Part shown: positions 1 through 5,609 of the stretch, one piece after another
Layout of the letters: each line of letters starts with the position of its first letter
Position numbering within the stretch: the first letter of the stretch is position 1
Source: Candidatus Staskawiczbacteria bacterium
GTDB taxonomy: Bacteria; Patescibacteriota; Minisyncoccia; Minisyncoccales; Staskawiczbacteraceae
Length of the DNA stretch: 9,164 nucleotides
Reading direction: 5' to 3'
Assembly (NCBI GenBank): GCA_026395275.1
Contig: JAPLZA010000094.1
Coordinates: 1-9,164 of the forward strand
Made by a program: the position numbers and the translations under genes
Notes under the pieces: generated by a model
The model's database searches: none
The model's input: the letters and a program-made list of their open reading frames with translations, nothing else
What the model was told of the DNA's origin: nothing

Positions 1-1239
1 CCTATTGCTGACATAAACAAACCTTTACAAATGTTGGTGACATCAATAACTCCCGATGACTTTAAAGGAAGAATTGCAATTGGAAGAGTTTACAACGGAA
101 TTGTAAAAGCCGGGCAAGAAATAGTGCACATAAACAGAACTGGCGTTCAAAAAAAATACAGAATAGTTTCTTTAATGACATTTTTTGGGTTGGCTCGCGT
201 TGAAACAACCGAAACAAAAGCCGGAGACATTGTTGCAATAGCCGGAATTCCCGATGTTACAATTGGAGAAACAATTGCTGACCCGGAAAATCCGGAAGCT
301 TTGCCTTTAATTAACATAGAAGAGCCAACCGTTAAAATGACTTTTGCAGTTAACGATTCGCCGTTTGCCGGAAAAGAAGGAGAATTTTCTACAACAATGC
401 AATTAAGAAAAAGATTATTTAAAGAATTAGAAACTGATGTTTCTTTAAGGGTTGTAGAAGATGACAAAAACAGATGGGTTGTTTCTGGCCGTGGCGAATT
501 ACATTTGGCAATTTTAATTGAAAGACTTCGCAGAGAAGGATATGAGTTTCAGGTTTCGCGTCCTCAAGTTATTACCCGCGAAATTGATGGCAAAACAATG
601 ACTCCCTACGAAAAAATATTTATTGAAACTCCTGAAAAATATCAAGGAGTTGTAATGCAAAAAATGGGCGAAAGAAAAGCAGAGTTAAAAGAAATGAGAA
701 TGAATGGAGCCTTAATTTTACTAGAGTTTATAATTCCTACAAAAGGTTTGTTTGGATATAAAAATGAATTTTTAACTGACACAAAAGGACTTGGAATAAT
801 GAATACTGTTTTCTTTCAATATTTGCCCGACCCGGGAAACTGGAAAGAAAGGGATCACGGATCTTTAGTTTCCACCGACACCGGCCCAACTAACATTTAT
901 GGACTTACAAATGTTCAAGACAGAGGAGTTTTATTTTTTGGAGCAGCTGTAGAAATTTATGAAGGTCAAGTTGTTGGGCAAAACGCCAGAGGAAACGATA
1001 TAAGAGTAAATGTTTGCAAAGAAAAAGCTTTGTCTAACATGAGGTCTAAGGGAGATGGAAAAATAGAATATTTTAAAACTCCAAAAACAATGGGGTTGGA
1101 AGATGCGCTAGAATATATTGGTGACGATGAGCTTGTGGAAGTAACTCCCCAAAATATAAGGATAAGAAAAATGCACTTAAAAGAAGTTGATGCCAAGCGT
1201 GCCGAACGTGAAGCCCTGGGCGTAAAATTCGACTACTAA
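1..1239 (+). CDS. typA: Ribosome-associated GTPase TypA/BipA, 5'-truncated by the window edge
   Basis: The reading frame is open from base 1, so the ATG at 31 is internal and about 412 C-terminal residues are present. A full TypA/BipA has about 600, so the missing part is the GTP-binding domain. What remains starts at the domain II beta-barrel (GRIAIGRVYNG about 12 residues after the first complete codon). It continues through the EF-G domain III-like part (SGRGELHLAILIERLRREGY) and the domain V-like part (VVMQKMGERKAEL, then GALILLEFIIPTKGLFGY), and ends in the TypA-specific C-terminal domain (RGNDIRVN, KALSNMRS). TypA belongs to the translational GTPase family, binds ribosomes and acts in stress adaptation and ribosome assembly. 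It uses low-GC codons like the genes at the right of the window. An intrinsic terminator follows 21 nt after the stop. Identity is very secure; only the N-terminus is unseen. Confidence 0.97.
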   Translation, partial: PIADINKPLQMLVTSITPDDFKGRIAIGRVYNGIVKAGQEIVHINRTGVQKKYRIVSLMTFFGLARVETTETKAGDIVAIAGIPDVTIGETIADPENPEALPLINIEEPTVKMTFAVNDSPFAGKEGEFSTTMQLRKRLFKELETDVSLRVVEDDKNRWVVSGRGELHLAILIERLRREGYEFQVSRPQVITREIDGKTMTPYEKIFIETPEKYQGVVMQKMGERKAELKEMRMNGALILLEFIIPTKGLFGYKNEFLTDTKGLGIMNTVFFQYLPDPGNWKERDHGSLVSTDTGPTNIYGLTNVQDRGVLFFGAAVEIYEGQVVGQNARGNDIRVNVCKEKALSNMRSKGDGKIEYFKTPKTMGLEDALEYIGDDELVEVTPQNIRIRKMHLKEVDAKRAEREALGVKFDY

Positions 1240-1254
1240 TATTCGACTACTAAT
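1227..1254 (+). repeat. 14-bp perfect tandem duplication over the typA stop codon
   Basis: The unit attcgactactaat occurs twice in a row (1227-1240 and 1241-1254). The first copy encodes the last residues Phe-Asp-Tyr and the TAA stop; the second repeats them in untranslated DNA just before the terminator. It looks like a slippage or recombination duplication at the junction with the compositionally foreign block. No third copy was found near the other end of that block. Confidence 0.9.
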
Positions 1255-1260
1255 ATAAGT

Positions 1261-1284
1261 AAAAAACCGCTTCGGCGGTTTTTT
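1261..1284 (+). terminator. Intrinsic terminator of typA
   Basis: A perfect 10-bp stem (aaaaaaccgc / gcggtttttt) closes a TTCG tetraloop in the stable C(UUCG)G orientation on the plus strand. The U-tract is built into the 3' arm. The A-tract of the 5' arm would let it work weakly in the other direction too. Confidence 0.93.
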
Positions 1285-1286
1285 GT

Positions 1287-1315
1287 TTGACAAATTTAAA
1301 AAATAATCGTAATCT
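1287..1315 (+). promoter_or_regulatory. Sigma70-type promoter of the cupin gene
   Basis: A perfect -35 TTGACA (1287-1292) and a -10 TAATCT (1310-1315) are separated by 17 bp. Transcription would start near 1322, giving a leader of about 74 nt. The -35 begins only 3 nt after the typA terminator. Confidence 0.8.
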
Positions 1316-1321
1316 GATTTT

Positions 1322-1369
1322 GTAGCATAACGCTACTATGTTTGTTCGTTAACAAGGCTCAACAAAGCC
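1322..1369 (+). promoter_or_regulatory. Small dyads in the cupin 5' leader
   Basis: Three short inverted repeats follow one another: gtagc/gctac (1322-1336, 5-nt loop) at the predicted transcription start, ttgtt/aacaa (1342-1355, 4-nt loop) and ggct/agcc (1356-1369, 6-nt loop). They could be an operator or a structured 5' end. No riboswitch class is recognised and the stems are only 4-5 bp, so function is uncertain. Confidence 0.35.
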
Positions 1370-1395
1370 AGCCAAGCACAGAAAGAGAGGAAACA

Positions 1396-1815
1396 ATGAG
1401 CTGTCTACCAAATGCAATACACTTTCTAACCGACGACGAAAAGAAGGTCGCTATTTTTGTCAAACCCAAAGTCGAATCCGTCTGCGCCACCGACTCTATT
1501 GAATCGCCTGGATCTACCGTCCTGGCAATCAGAGAATTCTGGCTCCAGCCAAACAGTGTCGTCCCGTTTCACGTGCACGGGGAAAAAGAAAAATTCTACA
1601 TCTTTCATGGCCTTGGCCCTCTCGTGGTGACAATCATGCGAAATGGCGCTATCTGTGAATACAGAATGCGGGACCAAGATAAGCTCGTTATTCCGCCGGG
1701 GTGCCCACACTTCCTGAAATATTTTCCCGACACTCCGCCGACCCCCTGCAAAGTTCTCGTTGTGGCTTCATCACAAGACGCCAAGGATATTTCCTGGCAA
1801 GACGGCGCCGACTAA
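1396..1815 (+). CDS. Single-domain cupin protein
   Basis: The 139-residue protein is one cupin beta-barrel. Cupin motif 1 is intact as HVHGEKEKFYIFHG, giving metal ligands His59, His61 and Glu65 with Gly72 at the standard spacing. Motif 2 is LVIPPGCPHF, giving the fourth ligand His105; the usual Asn after the histidine is absent. Such proteins bind Fe, Mn, Ni or Zn and act as isomerases, dioxygenases or sugar-binding modules; the substrate cannot be read here. The ATG at 1396 is preferred to a TTG at 1342 because GAGAGG (1385-1390) lies 5 nt upstream and the cupin fold needs no extra N-terminus. It has its own promoter and terminator. Codons are rich in GTC, CTC, CGC and ATC, unlike typA just upstream, which suggests transfer. 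There is no signal peptide, so it is probably cytoplasmic. Confidence 0.85.
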   Translation: MSCLPNAIHFLTDDEKKVAIFVKPKVESVCATDSIESPGSTVLAIREFWLQPNSVVPFHVHGEKEKFYIFHGLGPLVVTIMRNGAICEYRMRDQDKLVIPPGCPHFLKYFPDTPPTPCKVLVVASSQDAKDISWQDGAD

Positions 1816-1851
1816 CTTCTCCCTGCAGTAAGGCAAAAGAACAAACACATA

Positions 1852-1884
1852 CCCCTAGTAGAAATCGAACGGGGCTTTTTTTTT
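1852..1884 (+). terminator. Intrinsic terminator of the cupin gene
   Basis: The stem cccc (1852-1855) / gggg (1871-1874) is extended by gt (1858-1859) pairing with ac (1869-1870) across a 2-nt bulge. A C and nine T residues (1876-1884) follow. The stem is weaker than the others here, but the T-tract is excellent and it sits 37 nt after the stop. Confidence 0.65.
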
Positions 1885-1899
1885 CAAACTGCACAGCCC

Positions 1900-1928
1900 T
1901 TGATTTTTTAGCTTAAACGTGCTATCTT
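1900..1928 (+). promoter_or_regulatory. Sigma70-type promoter of the 87-aa gene
   Basis: A -35 TTGATT (1900-1905), 17-bp spacer and -10 TATCTT (1923-1928) lie just after the preceding T-tract. Predicted start is near 1935, giving a leader of about 20 nt. Confidence 0.7.
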
Positions 1929-1955
1929 TAAGTACCTTAGTAATTAAGGCAAACT

Positions 1956-2219
1956 ATGATCTTAATAAGCAAGGAACAATTTTTAGAAGAGCATAATAAG
2001 TTATCGCCTTCTAATTTACAGGCTACTCTGACTTTGCTTAACCGATTTAGAGAAGAAAAAAAGCCGCTCATGAAAGATGATGGCTGGTGCTTAGATAAAC
2101 ACAGAATTCCTTTTATTTCATGGCTTTCAACATTAGACAAAACAGATAAAAAAGGCGCCAAAAAATCTAAAAAGAAAGAAATATTTAAGAATTATCCAGA
2201 AACTCACTACGACGCATAA
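1956..2219 (+). CDS. Small lysine-rich hypothetical protein (87 aa)
   Basis: I do not recognise a family. The gene is credible because it has a promoter, an SD-like TAAGG (1945-1949) 6 nt before the ATG, and a perfect terminator whose stem overlaps the stop codon. The protein is soluble, with no membrane segment or signal peptide. Residues 5-35 look helical and amphipathic (EQFLEEHNKLSPSNLQATLT and on). A conserved-looking central part contains GWCLDKHRIPFISWL (43-57), followed by a strongly basic tail, KKGAKKSKKKE (65-75). The basic tail could contact nucleic acid or the ribosome, which is a guess. Sampled GC is about 40%, between the cupin and the right-hand genes. The single Cys45 argues against a zinc finger. 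Confidence 0.7.
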   Translation: MILISKEQFLEEHNKLSPSNLQATLTLLNRFREEKKPLMKDDGWCLDKHRIPFISWLSTLDKTDKKGAKKSKKKEIFKNYPETHYDA

Positions 2220-2245
2220 AAAACCGAGATTAGTCTCGGTTTTTT
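2218..2245 (+). terminator. Intrinsic terminator of the 87-aa gene
   Basis: A perfect 12-bp stem (aaaaaaccgaga / tctcggtttttt) has a 4-nt ttag loop and ends in a T-tract. Its 5' arm overlaps the last two bases of the TAA stop, and it is symmetrical enough to act in both directions. Confidence 0.93.
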
Positions 2246-2276
2246 GTTACAGAGGATTTTTGCTCAAAATTATCAA

Positions 2277-2305
2277 TTGACAGAGTAAAAAATAAATGCG
2301 AATAT
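2277..2305 (+). promoter_or_regulatory. Promoter of the TauE-like gene
   Basis: A perfect -35 TTGACA (2277-2282) lies 17 bp before a poor -10, GAATAT (2300-2305). The -10 is preceded by TGC (2297-2299), an extended -10 arrangement. The -35 is clear; the -10 is the uncertain part. Confidence 0.55.
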
Positions 2306-2336
2306 ATGAATTAGTTCTTTGATTTGAAAGGAAAAA

Positions 2337-3107
2337 ATGGAACAATATATTGGAATTATCTTATTGGCAGTAGCCTGTGAAGCGATAGATTCGGGACTTG
2401 GAATGGGATACGGAACAATTCTGTCTCCCCTGCTCATTGCTTTGGGTTTTGAGCCCTTGATAGTAGTACCATCAATCTTAATAAGCCAAGCGGCGGGCGG
2501 AATGATGGGAGCATTTAATCACCACAAAAAAGAAAACGCAGACTTTAGTTTTGGAAGTGACGATATGAAAACGGTTATGGCCATTACCTCTTTGGGAATA
2601 GTGGCAACTGTAATTGGTTCGTTTGCTGCCATTAACATTTCAAAGACCGCGCTCAACACCTATATAGGAACAATGGCAACAATAATTGGAGTTACGTTAC
2701 TCACCGGATTCCAACTCAAATATTCTACCCTTAAAATGGTCTGTATAGGCGCTGTGTCTGCCTTCAACAAAGGCTTTTCTGGTGGAGGCTACGGCCCCAT
2801 TGTAACAGGAGGACAGGTAGTTTTAGGAAAAGAACACAGAAACTCGATTGGTTGCACCACTGCAGCCGAAGTCCCTATTTGCCTAGCTGGTTTTGGTATC
2901 TATTTAGCTACCAACAATATTACTTCTTACTATTTGCTAATCTCTTTGACAGTGGGCGCTATTATCGGAGGAATTTTAGGGCCCATAATGACAGAGAGAA
3001 TAAACAAAAAAGTTTTGAAGCTGATTGTCGGAACCATGATAACACTTTTGGGTTTGCTGGTGCTTTGCCAGATTATTGGTATTATCCCAAACAAGTTTTC
3101 CATTTAG
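2337..3107 (+). CDS. TauE/SafE-family membrane transporter (sulfite/organosulfonate exporter type)
   Basis: The 256-residue hydrophobic protein has about eight membrane segments and matches the usual length of the TauE/SafE (COG0730) family. The family's internal duplication is visible: GLGMGYGTILSPLLIALGF (20-38) in the first half and FSGGGYGPIVTGG (147-159) in the second. The HHKKENADF loop (62-70) fits the first cytoplasmic loop. Members export sulfite, sulfoacetate or related anions or move other small sulfur compounds; the substrate cannot be told from sequence. AAAGGA (2327-2332) precedes the ATG by 4 nt. The gene is monocistronic, with its own promoter and terminator, and one sampled stretch has 45% GC. 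It lies among genes of unknown function, so context does not reveal a pathway. Confidence 0.85.
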   Translation: MEQYIGIILLAVACEAIDSGLGMGYGTILSPLLIALGFEPLIVVPSILISQAAGGMMGAFNHHKKENADFSFGSDDMKTVMAITSLGIVATVIGSFAAINISKTALNTYIGTMATIIGVTLLTGFQLKYSTLKMVCIGAVSAFNKGFSGGGYGPIVTGGQVVLGKEHRNSIGCTTAAEVPICLAGFGIYLATNNITSYYLLISLTVGAIIGGILGPIMTERINKKVLKLIVGTMITLLGLLVLCQIIGIIPNKFSI

Positions 3108-3121
3108 TCTAAGGGTTCATC

Positions 3122-3164
3122 CTTGGAATGAACGGCACCTGAAAATGCCGTTTTTTATTCCAAG
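3122..3164 (+). terminator. Terminator of the TauE-like gene inside a longer inverted repeat
   Basis: The inner hairpin gaacggca (3130-3137) / tgccgttt (3146-3153), with one G-T pair and an 8-nt loop, runs into a T-tract ending at 3156. It is flanked by perfect 8-bp outer arms, cttggaat (3122-3129) and attccaag (3157-3164), which align with the inner stem apart from a 3-nt bulge. A competing dyad, gttcat (3115-3120) / atgaac (3128-3133), overlaps the 5' arms. Confidence 0.85.
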
Positions 3165-3180
3165 TCGACTTTTTGTTTTA

Positions 3181-3208
3181 TTGACTTTTTAGAGCGCAGT
3201 AGTAATGT
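3181..3208 (+). promoter_or_regulatory. Promoter of the membrane protein / zinc-ribbon pair
   Basis: A -35 TTGACT (3181-3186) and a -10 TAATGT (3203-3208) are spaced by 16 bp. The predicted start near 3215 gives a leader of about 42 nt ending in an AAAGGA SD site (3246-3251). Confidence 0.7.
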
Positions 3209-3256
3209 AAATATTAAACAAGAACCTTAACAATCAGCAAAAGAGAAAGGAACCAA

Positions 3257-3559
3257 ATGATTTTAGAAACTACAAAGTGGTTTTTATTTTTCGCCTGTAT
3301 CTTTGGATTATTGGTGCTCAAATACTCGTGCAGCACTGTTTGTAAACTGGTAAACAACGAATTCCGACGCAATCTGATAATGATGGGTGGCACGTTGGTG
3401 TTTGTGCTATCGGGCATAGCGCTTTCGATTTACAGAAATGACGATCCTGACACCATTAACTTTGGCGTTCTGTGCGGAGGTGTTGTGGTGGCAATAGTAT
3501 TCGGAGCTGTAATATGCAATATTACAACCACACCCAAGGGCTTGGTGTTACCAGAGTAA
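3257..3559 (+). CDS. Small membrane protein of unknown function (100 aa)
   Basis: No family is recognised. Three hydrophobic stretches are likely membrane helices: residues 7-25, 40-58 and 68-88. The connecting loops are a basic one (KLVNNEFRRN, 30-39) and an acidic one (YRNDDPDT, 59-66). By the positive-inside rule this places the first loop in the cytoplasm and the second outside. Cysteines lie at 14, 25, 29, 73 and 87. The start is set by AAAGGA at 3246-3251, 5 nt before the ATG. It forms a two-gene unit with the zinc-ribbon-like gene 10 nt downstream, whose SD overlaps this gene's stop codon, so the two are probably made together. Confidence 0.75.
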   Translation: MILETTKWFLFFACIFGLLVLKYSCSTVCKLVNNEFRRNLIMMGGTLVFVLSGIALSIYRNDDPDTINFGVLCGGVVVAIVFGAVICNITTTPKGLVLPE

Positions 3560-3564
3560 AGGAG
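3558..3564 (+). promoter_or_regulatory. Strong SD site overlapping the upstream stop codon
   Basis: AAAGGAG lies 5 nt before the ATG at 3570 and shares its first two bases with the TAA of the preceding gene (3557-3559), the usual layout for translational coupling. It is the strongest ribosome site in the window. Confidence 0.85.
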
Positions 3565-3569
3565 AAACC

Positions 3570-4028
3570 ATGAGCGTTATAGGTTCAGATATTAGTCACA
3601 CAACTTTTGAAAAGGGCGTTATTGTTTTTCACCTGACTCCGCTGGGAATAAGAAACCATCGGCTCTTCAATAAAAGATGGAACGCAGAACAGGCAAGAAT
3701 CAGAAGGGTAAACGCCCGATACTCCAGAGAATGGGACAGAGAAATGAGCAGAGATTTGAGACGAGGACGAAAGCAACGTCGCGAACTAATGCAATGGCTC
3801 AAATCTGGAAAACCATCAGGTAATACCAAGCACAAATGCGCTCCCTGTGGCAAAATCAGATATTGCAAGAAAGATCGCGACCATTGGTTCTGCGCAGACT
3901 GCATCAAACTGGGACCTGGCAAAAAAATAGAAGTAAGGTGCCCTAAGCACAAAGAGTGGTGCGGTGGCCGATACGGCACTTGCTCCAGTTGCTTTGGTGA
4001 ATCGGCCGGAAGCGGTTCCCTCATTTAG
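3570..4028 (+). CDS. Cys-rich, zinc-ribbon-like basic protein (152 aa)
   Basis: No named family is recognised. The C-terminal third carries nine cysteines: C90-x2-C93, C99, C108-x2-C111, C124-x2-H127, C131 and C138-x2-C141. These paired knuckles read as two consecutive zinc ribbons, roughly 88-113 and 122-143. Residues 34-78 are arginine-rich and probably helical (for example REMSRDLRRGRKQRRELM), suggesting nucleic-acid or ribosome contact. Residues 1-30 look like a short mixed N-terminal part. It is made from the same transcript as the small membrane protein upstream. Sampled GC is 48%, far above the uppP gene that follows. Zinc binding is inferred from Cys spacing; the function is unknown. 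Confidence 0.75.
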   Translation: MSVIGSDISHTTFEKGVIVFHLTPLGIRNHRLFNKRWNAEQARIRRVNARYSREWDREMSRDLRRGRKQRRELMQWLKSGKPSGNTKHKCAPCGKIRYCKKDRDHWFCADCIKLGPGKKIEVRCPKHKEWCGGRYGTCSSCFGESAGSGSLI

Positions 4029-4042
4029 TTTTGTTCTTTCAT

Positions 4043-4068
4043 GCCTTGTAAAAACACAAGGCTTTTTT
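4043..4068 (+). terminator. Intrinsic terminator closing the SD-led block
   Basis: A 7-bp stem, gccttgt (4043-4049) / acaaggc (4056-4062), has a 6-nt A-rich loop and is followed by six T residues (4063-4068). It lies 14 nt after the stop at 4028 and marks the sharp change to AT-rich DNA. Confidence 0.88.
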
Positions 4069-4087
4069 ATTTCAAACAAATTTTTTT

Positions 4088-4098
4088 TATGATACAAT
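4088..4098 (+). promoter_or_regulatory. Possible -10 region of uppP
   Basis: Two overlapping -10 candidates occur, TATGAT (4088-4093) and TACAAT (4093-4098), about 20-25 nt before the ATG. No good -35 is present at the right spacing, unlike the promoters of the preceding block. Confidence 0.4.
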
Positions 4099-4117
4099 AA
4101 ACAATAATTAAAAAACT

Positions 4118-4882
4118 ATGTTTCAATATTTAATTGCAGTAATTTTAGGAGTTGTAGAGGGGTTTACAGAGTTTTTACCAATTTCCTCAACCGGACATTT
4201 AATTCTTGTAAACCAATTTATATCTTTCAATAAAAATTTCACTCTACTTTTTGATATTGTTATACAACTTGGAGCAATTTTGGCAGTTGTAGTATATTTT
4301 TGGAAAAAATTATTTAATTGGAATATTTGGTTTAAAACAATTATTGGAGTTTTGCCGGCTATAGTTGTGGGAGCATTATTCGCCAGCAAAATAGAAGAAA
4401 AATTATTTAATCCTTGGACCGTTGCTGTTGCCTTGCTTGTGGGCGGTATAATAATTTTAATTGTTGAAAAAAAGCAAAAAAATCCAAAAATTATATCAAT
4501 AAGTGATTTAAGTTTTAAAACAGCATTTTTTATTGGATTAATTCAATGTTTGTCCATGATTCCAGGCACATCAAGGTCAGCAGCCACAATAATAGGAGCT
4601 ATGCTACTTGGCGCTTCCAGAGTTGTTGCCACAGAATTTTCTTTCTTTCTGGCTATTCCAACAATGATTGCAGCTTCTGTTTGGAGCTTATTTAAATACA
4701 GGGCGCTCTTGAATATGGCCCAATTCTCAGTGCTATCTGTCGGATTTATAATTTCATTCGCTGTTGCTTTGGTAGCAATAAAATTTTTGATAAGCTATGT
4801 GCAAAAAAACAACTTTAAAATATTTGGCTGGTACAGAATTATCTTGGGCATAATAATAATTTTATACTTTCTGTTTAAGTAG
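4118..4882 (+). CDS. uppP: Undecaprenyl-diphosphatase UppP/BacA
   Basis: This integral membrane phosphatase recycles the lipid carrier undecaprenyl pyrophosphate to the monophosphate for peptidoglycan and other envelope polymers. Both signature motifs are intact: EGFTEFLPISSTGH (14-27), with the catalytic Glu and His27, and PGTSRSAATI (149-158), with Arg153. The 254 residues and repeated hydrophobic segments match the family (E. coli protein 273 aa). The start is preceded only by A/T-rich sequence with no SD. A second lipid-phosphate enzyme follows 61 nt downstream. Its presence implies that the cell cycles bactoprenol itself, as expected for an organism with a peptidoglycan wall. Confidence 0.96.
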   Translation: MFQYLIAVILGVVEGFTEFLPISSTGHLILVNQFISFNKNFTLLFDIVIQLGAILAVVVYFWKKLFNWNIWFKTIIGVLPAIVVGALFASKIEEKLFNPWTVAVALLVGGIIILIVEKKQKNPKIISISDLSFKTAFFIGLIQCLSMIPGTSRSAATIIGAMLLGASRVVATEFSFFLAIPTMIAASVWSLFKYRALLNMAQFSVLSVGFIISFAVALVAIKFLISYVQKNNFKIFGWYRIILGIIIILYFLFK

Positions 4883-4908
4883 TTATCCTTCCAAATAGAG
4901 GTAATTTC

Positions 4909-4922
4909 TGATAGAATACAAT
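4909..4922 (+). promoter_or_regulatory. Possible extended -10 upstream of the PAP2_C gene
   Basis: TG-A-TAGAAT (4909-4917) is an extended -10, and an overlapping TACAAT ends at 4922. There is no convincing -35. The gene could also be read through from uppP, since no terminator separates them. Confidence 0.35.
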
Positions 4923-4943
4923 AGCTAATTACAATATAGAAAA

Positions 4944-5591
4944 ATGACAGTAAATCTAATAAAAAATTACAAAAACTGTTTTTCAAATAAATATTTTGTT
5001 TGGTCGTCAGTTTTTGGCTTTGTTTTTTTAGTTATTAGCTTAACAATCACCTCGGCAGCAATTATGCTCGCCACCGAGAAACAAAACAACACAGTCACCG
5101 ACATAATTCTAAGCAATATTCCAGCCTACAATTTAGCTAATTTTTTTGTTTATGGAGCTTTTGCCTTAGTTATATTCACGCTCTTTATAGTTTTAATTAA
5201 ACCAGAAAGATTTCCCTTCGTATCAAAAAGCATATCTGTGTTTTACCTTACCCGCTCTTTGTTTATGAACTTAACCCATCTTGCACCCTATCCAGACATA
5301 GTTTCTACAAATGCCAACATTTTAAACAAACTTACTATTGGCGGAGATTTATTTTTTTCCGGACACACGGGTTTTCCATTTTTATTGGCGCTAATATTTT
5401 GGCAAGAAAAAAAACTTCGCTATTTATTCCTTATTCTTTCTGTTTTTTTTGGAACAATATCCTTGCTAGGCCACTACCACTACACAATTGATGTTTTATC
5501 GGCATTTTTCATAGCTTATGGCGTTTACCATTTCTGCGCTAAAATTTTTAAAAAAGACCATAAAATTCTTTTAAACGGTGTTCAAAATTAA
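4944..5591 (+). CDS. PAP2_C-type (sphingomyelin-synthase-like) membrane lipid phosphatase/phosphotransferase
   Basis: The 215-residue protein has about six membrane segments. The signature is GGDLFFSGHT (133-142) followed by HYTIDV (179-184), giving a likely catalytic triad His141, His179 and Asp183. This arrangement matches the PAP2_C branch that includes sphingomyelin synthases (GDxxFSGHT ... H-x3-D) rather than the classical PAP2 pattern with its upstream KxxxxxxRP motif. The LTRSLFMNLTHLAPYP stretch (102-117) also resembles that branch. Such enzymes remove or transfer phosphate-containing head groups on lipids, with active residues facing the outside. Together with UppP next door, a role in envelope lipid or lipid-carrier phosphate metabolism is likely; the substrate is unknown. 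No SD is present. Confidence 0.82.
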   Translation: MTVNLIKNYKNCFSNKYFVWSSVFGFVFLVISLTITSAAIMLATEKQNNTVTDIILSNIPAYNLANFFVYGAFALVIFTLFIVLIKPERFPFVSKSISVFYLTRSLFMNLTHLAPYPDIVSTNANILNKLTIGGDLFFSGHTGFPFLLALIFWQEKKLRYLFLILSVFFGTISLLGHYHYTIDVLSAFFIAYGVYHFCAKIFKKDHKILLNGVQN

Positions 5592-5609
5592 TAATATAAA
5601 CAAATAAAT

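Larger units (their letters stand above)
1285..4068. other. Candidate acquired island of five SD-led genes in self-contained transcription units
   Basis: Seen directly: the five genes here (cupin, 87-aa orphan, TauE-like, small membrane protein, zinc-ribbon-like protein) all have SD sites, while the nine complete genes to the right have none. Four promoter-terminator units occupy the block, and three of the promoters begin TTGAC. Hand-counted GC in 60-base samples is 47% and 53% in the cupin, 45% in the transporter, 48% in the zinc protein and 40% in the orphan. Flanking samples give 32% (typA), 20% (uppP) and 35% (hydrogenase-like). The limits are set by the typA terminator and the terminator after 4028. 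No integrase, transposase or terminal repeat is visible, so calling it acquired is inference from composition and translation signals. Confidence 0.6.

Noticed and set aside
1342..1395. N-terminal extension of the cupin from a TTG start at 1342
   Set aside because: The ATG at 1396 has an SD at the right spacing and the first 18 codons add a low-complexity stretch outside the cupin fold; they lie in the hairpin-containing leader.
2852..3112. 86-aa plus-strand frame inside the TauE-like gene
   Set aside because: It is an out-of-frame shadow rich in aromatic and charged residues, fully covered by a well-supported membrane transporter.
3108..3165. Possible tRNA fragment (gggttcatcc looks like a T-arm)
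   Set aside because: No acceptor stem, anticodon arm or D-arm can be fitted; the bases are explained by the terminator and overlapping dyads.
3629..4097. Antisense frames opposite the zinc-ribbon-like gene (131 and 93 aa)
   Set aside because: They mirror a gene with SD, terminator and patterned cysteines; the frames have no recognisable domain and no upstream signal of their own.
1285..4117. Integron cassette array with attC sites
   Set aside because: The gaps hold ordinary terminators and promoters; I found no paired GTTRRRY/RYYYAAC core sites and no integrase gene in view.
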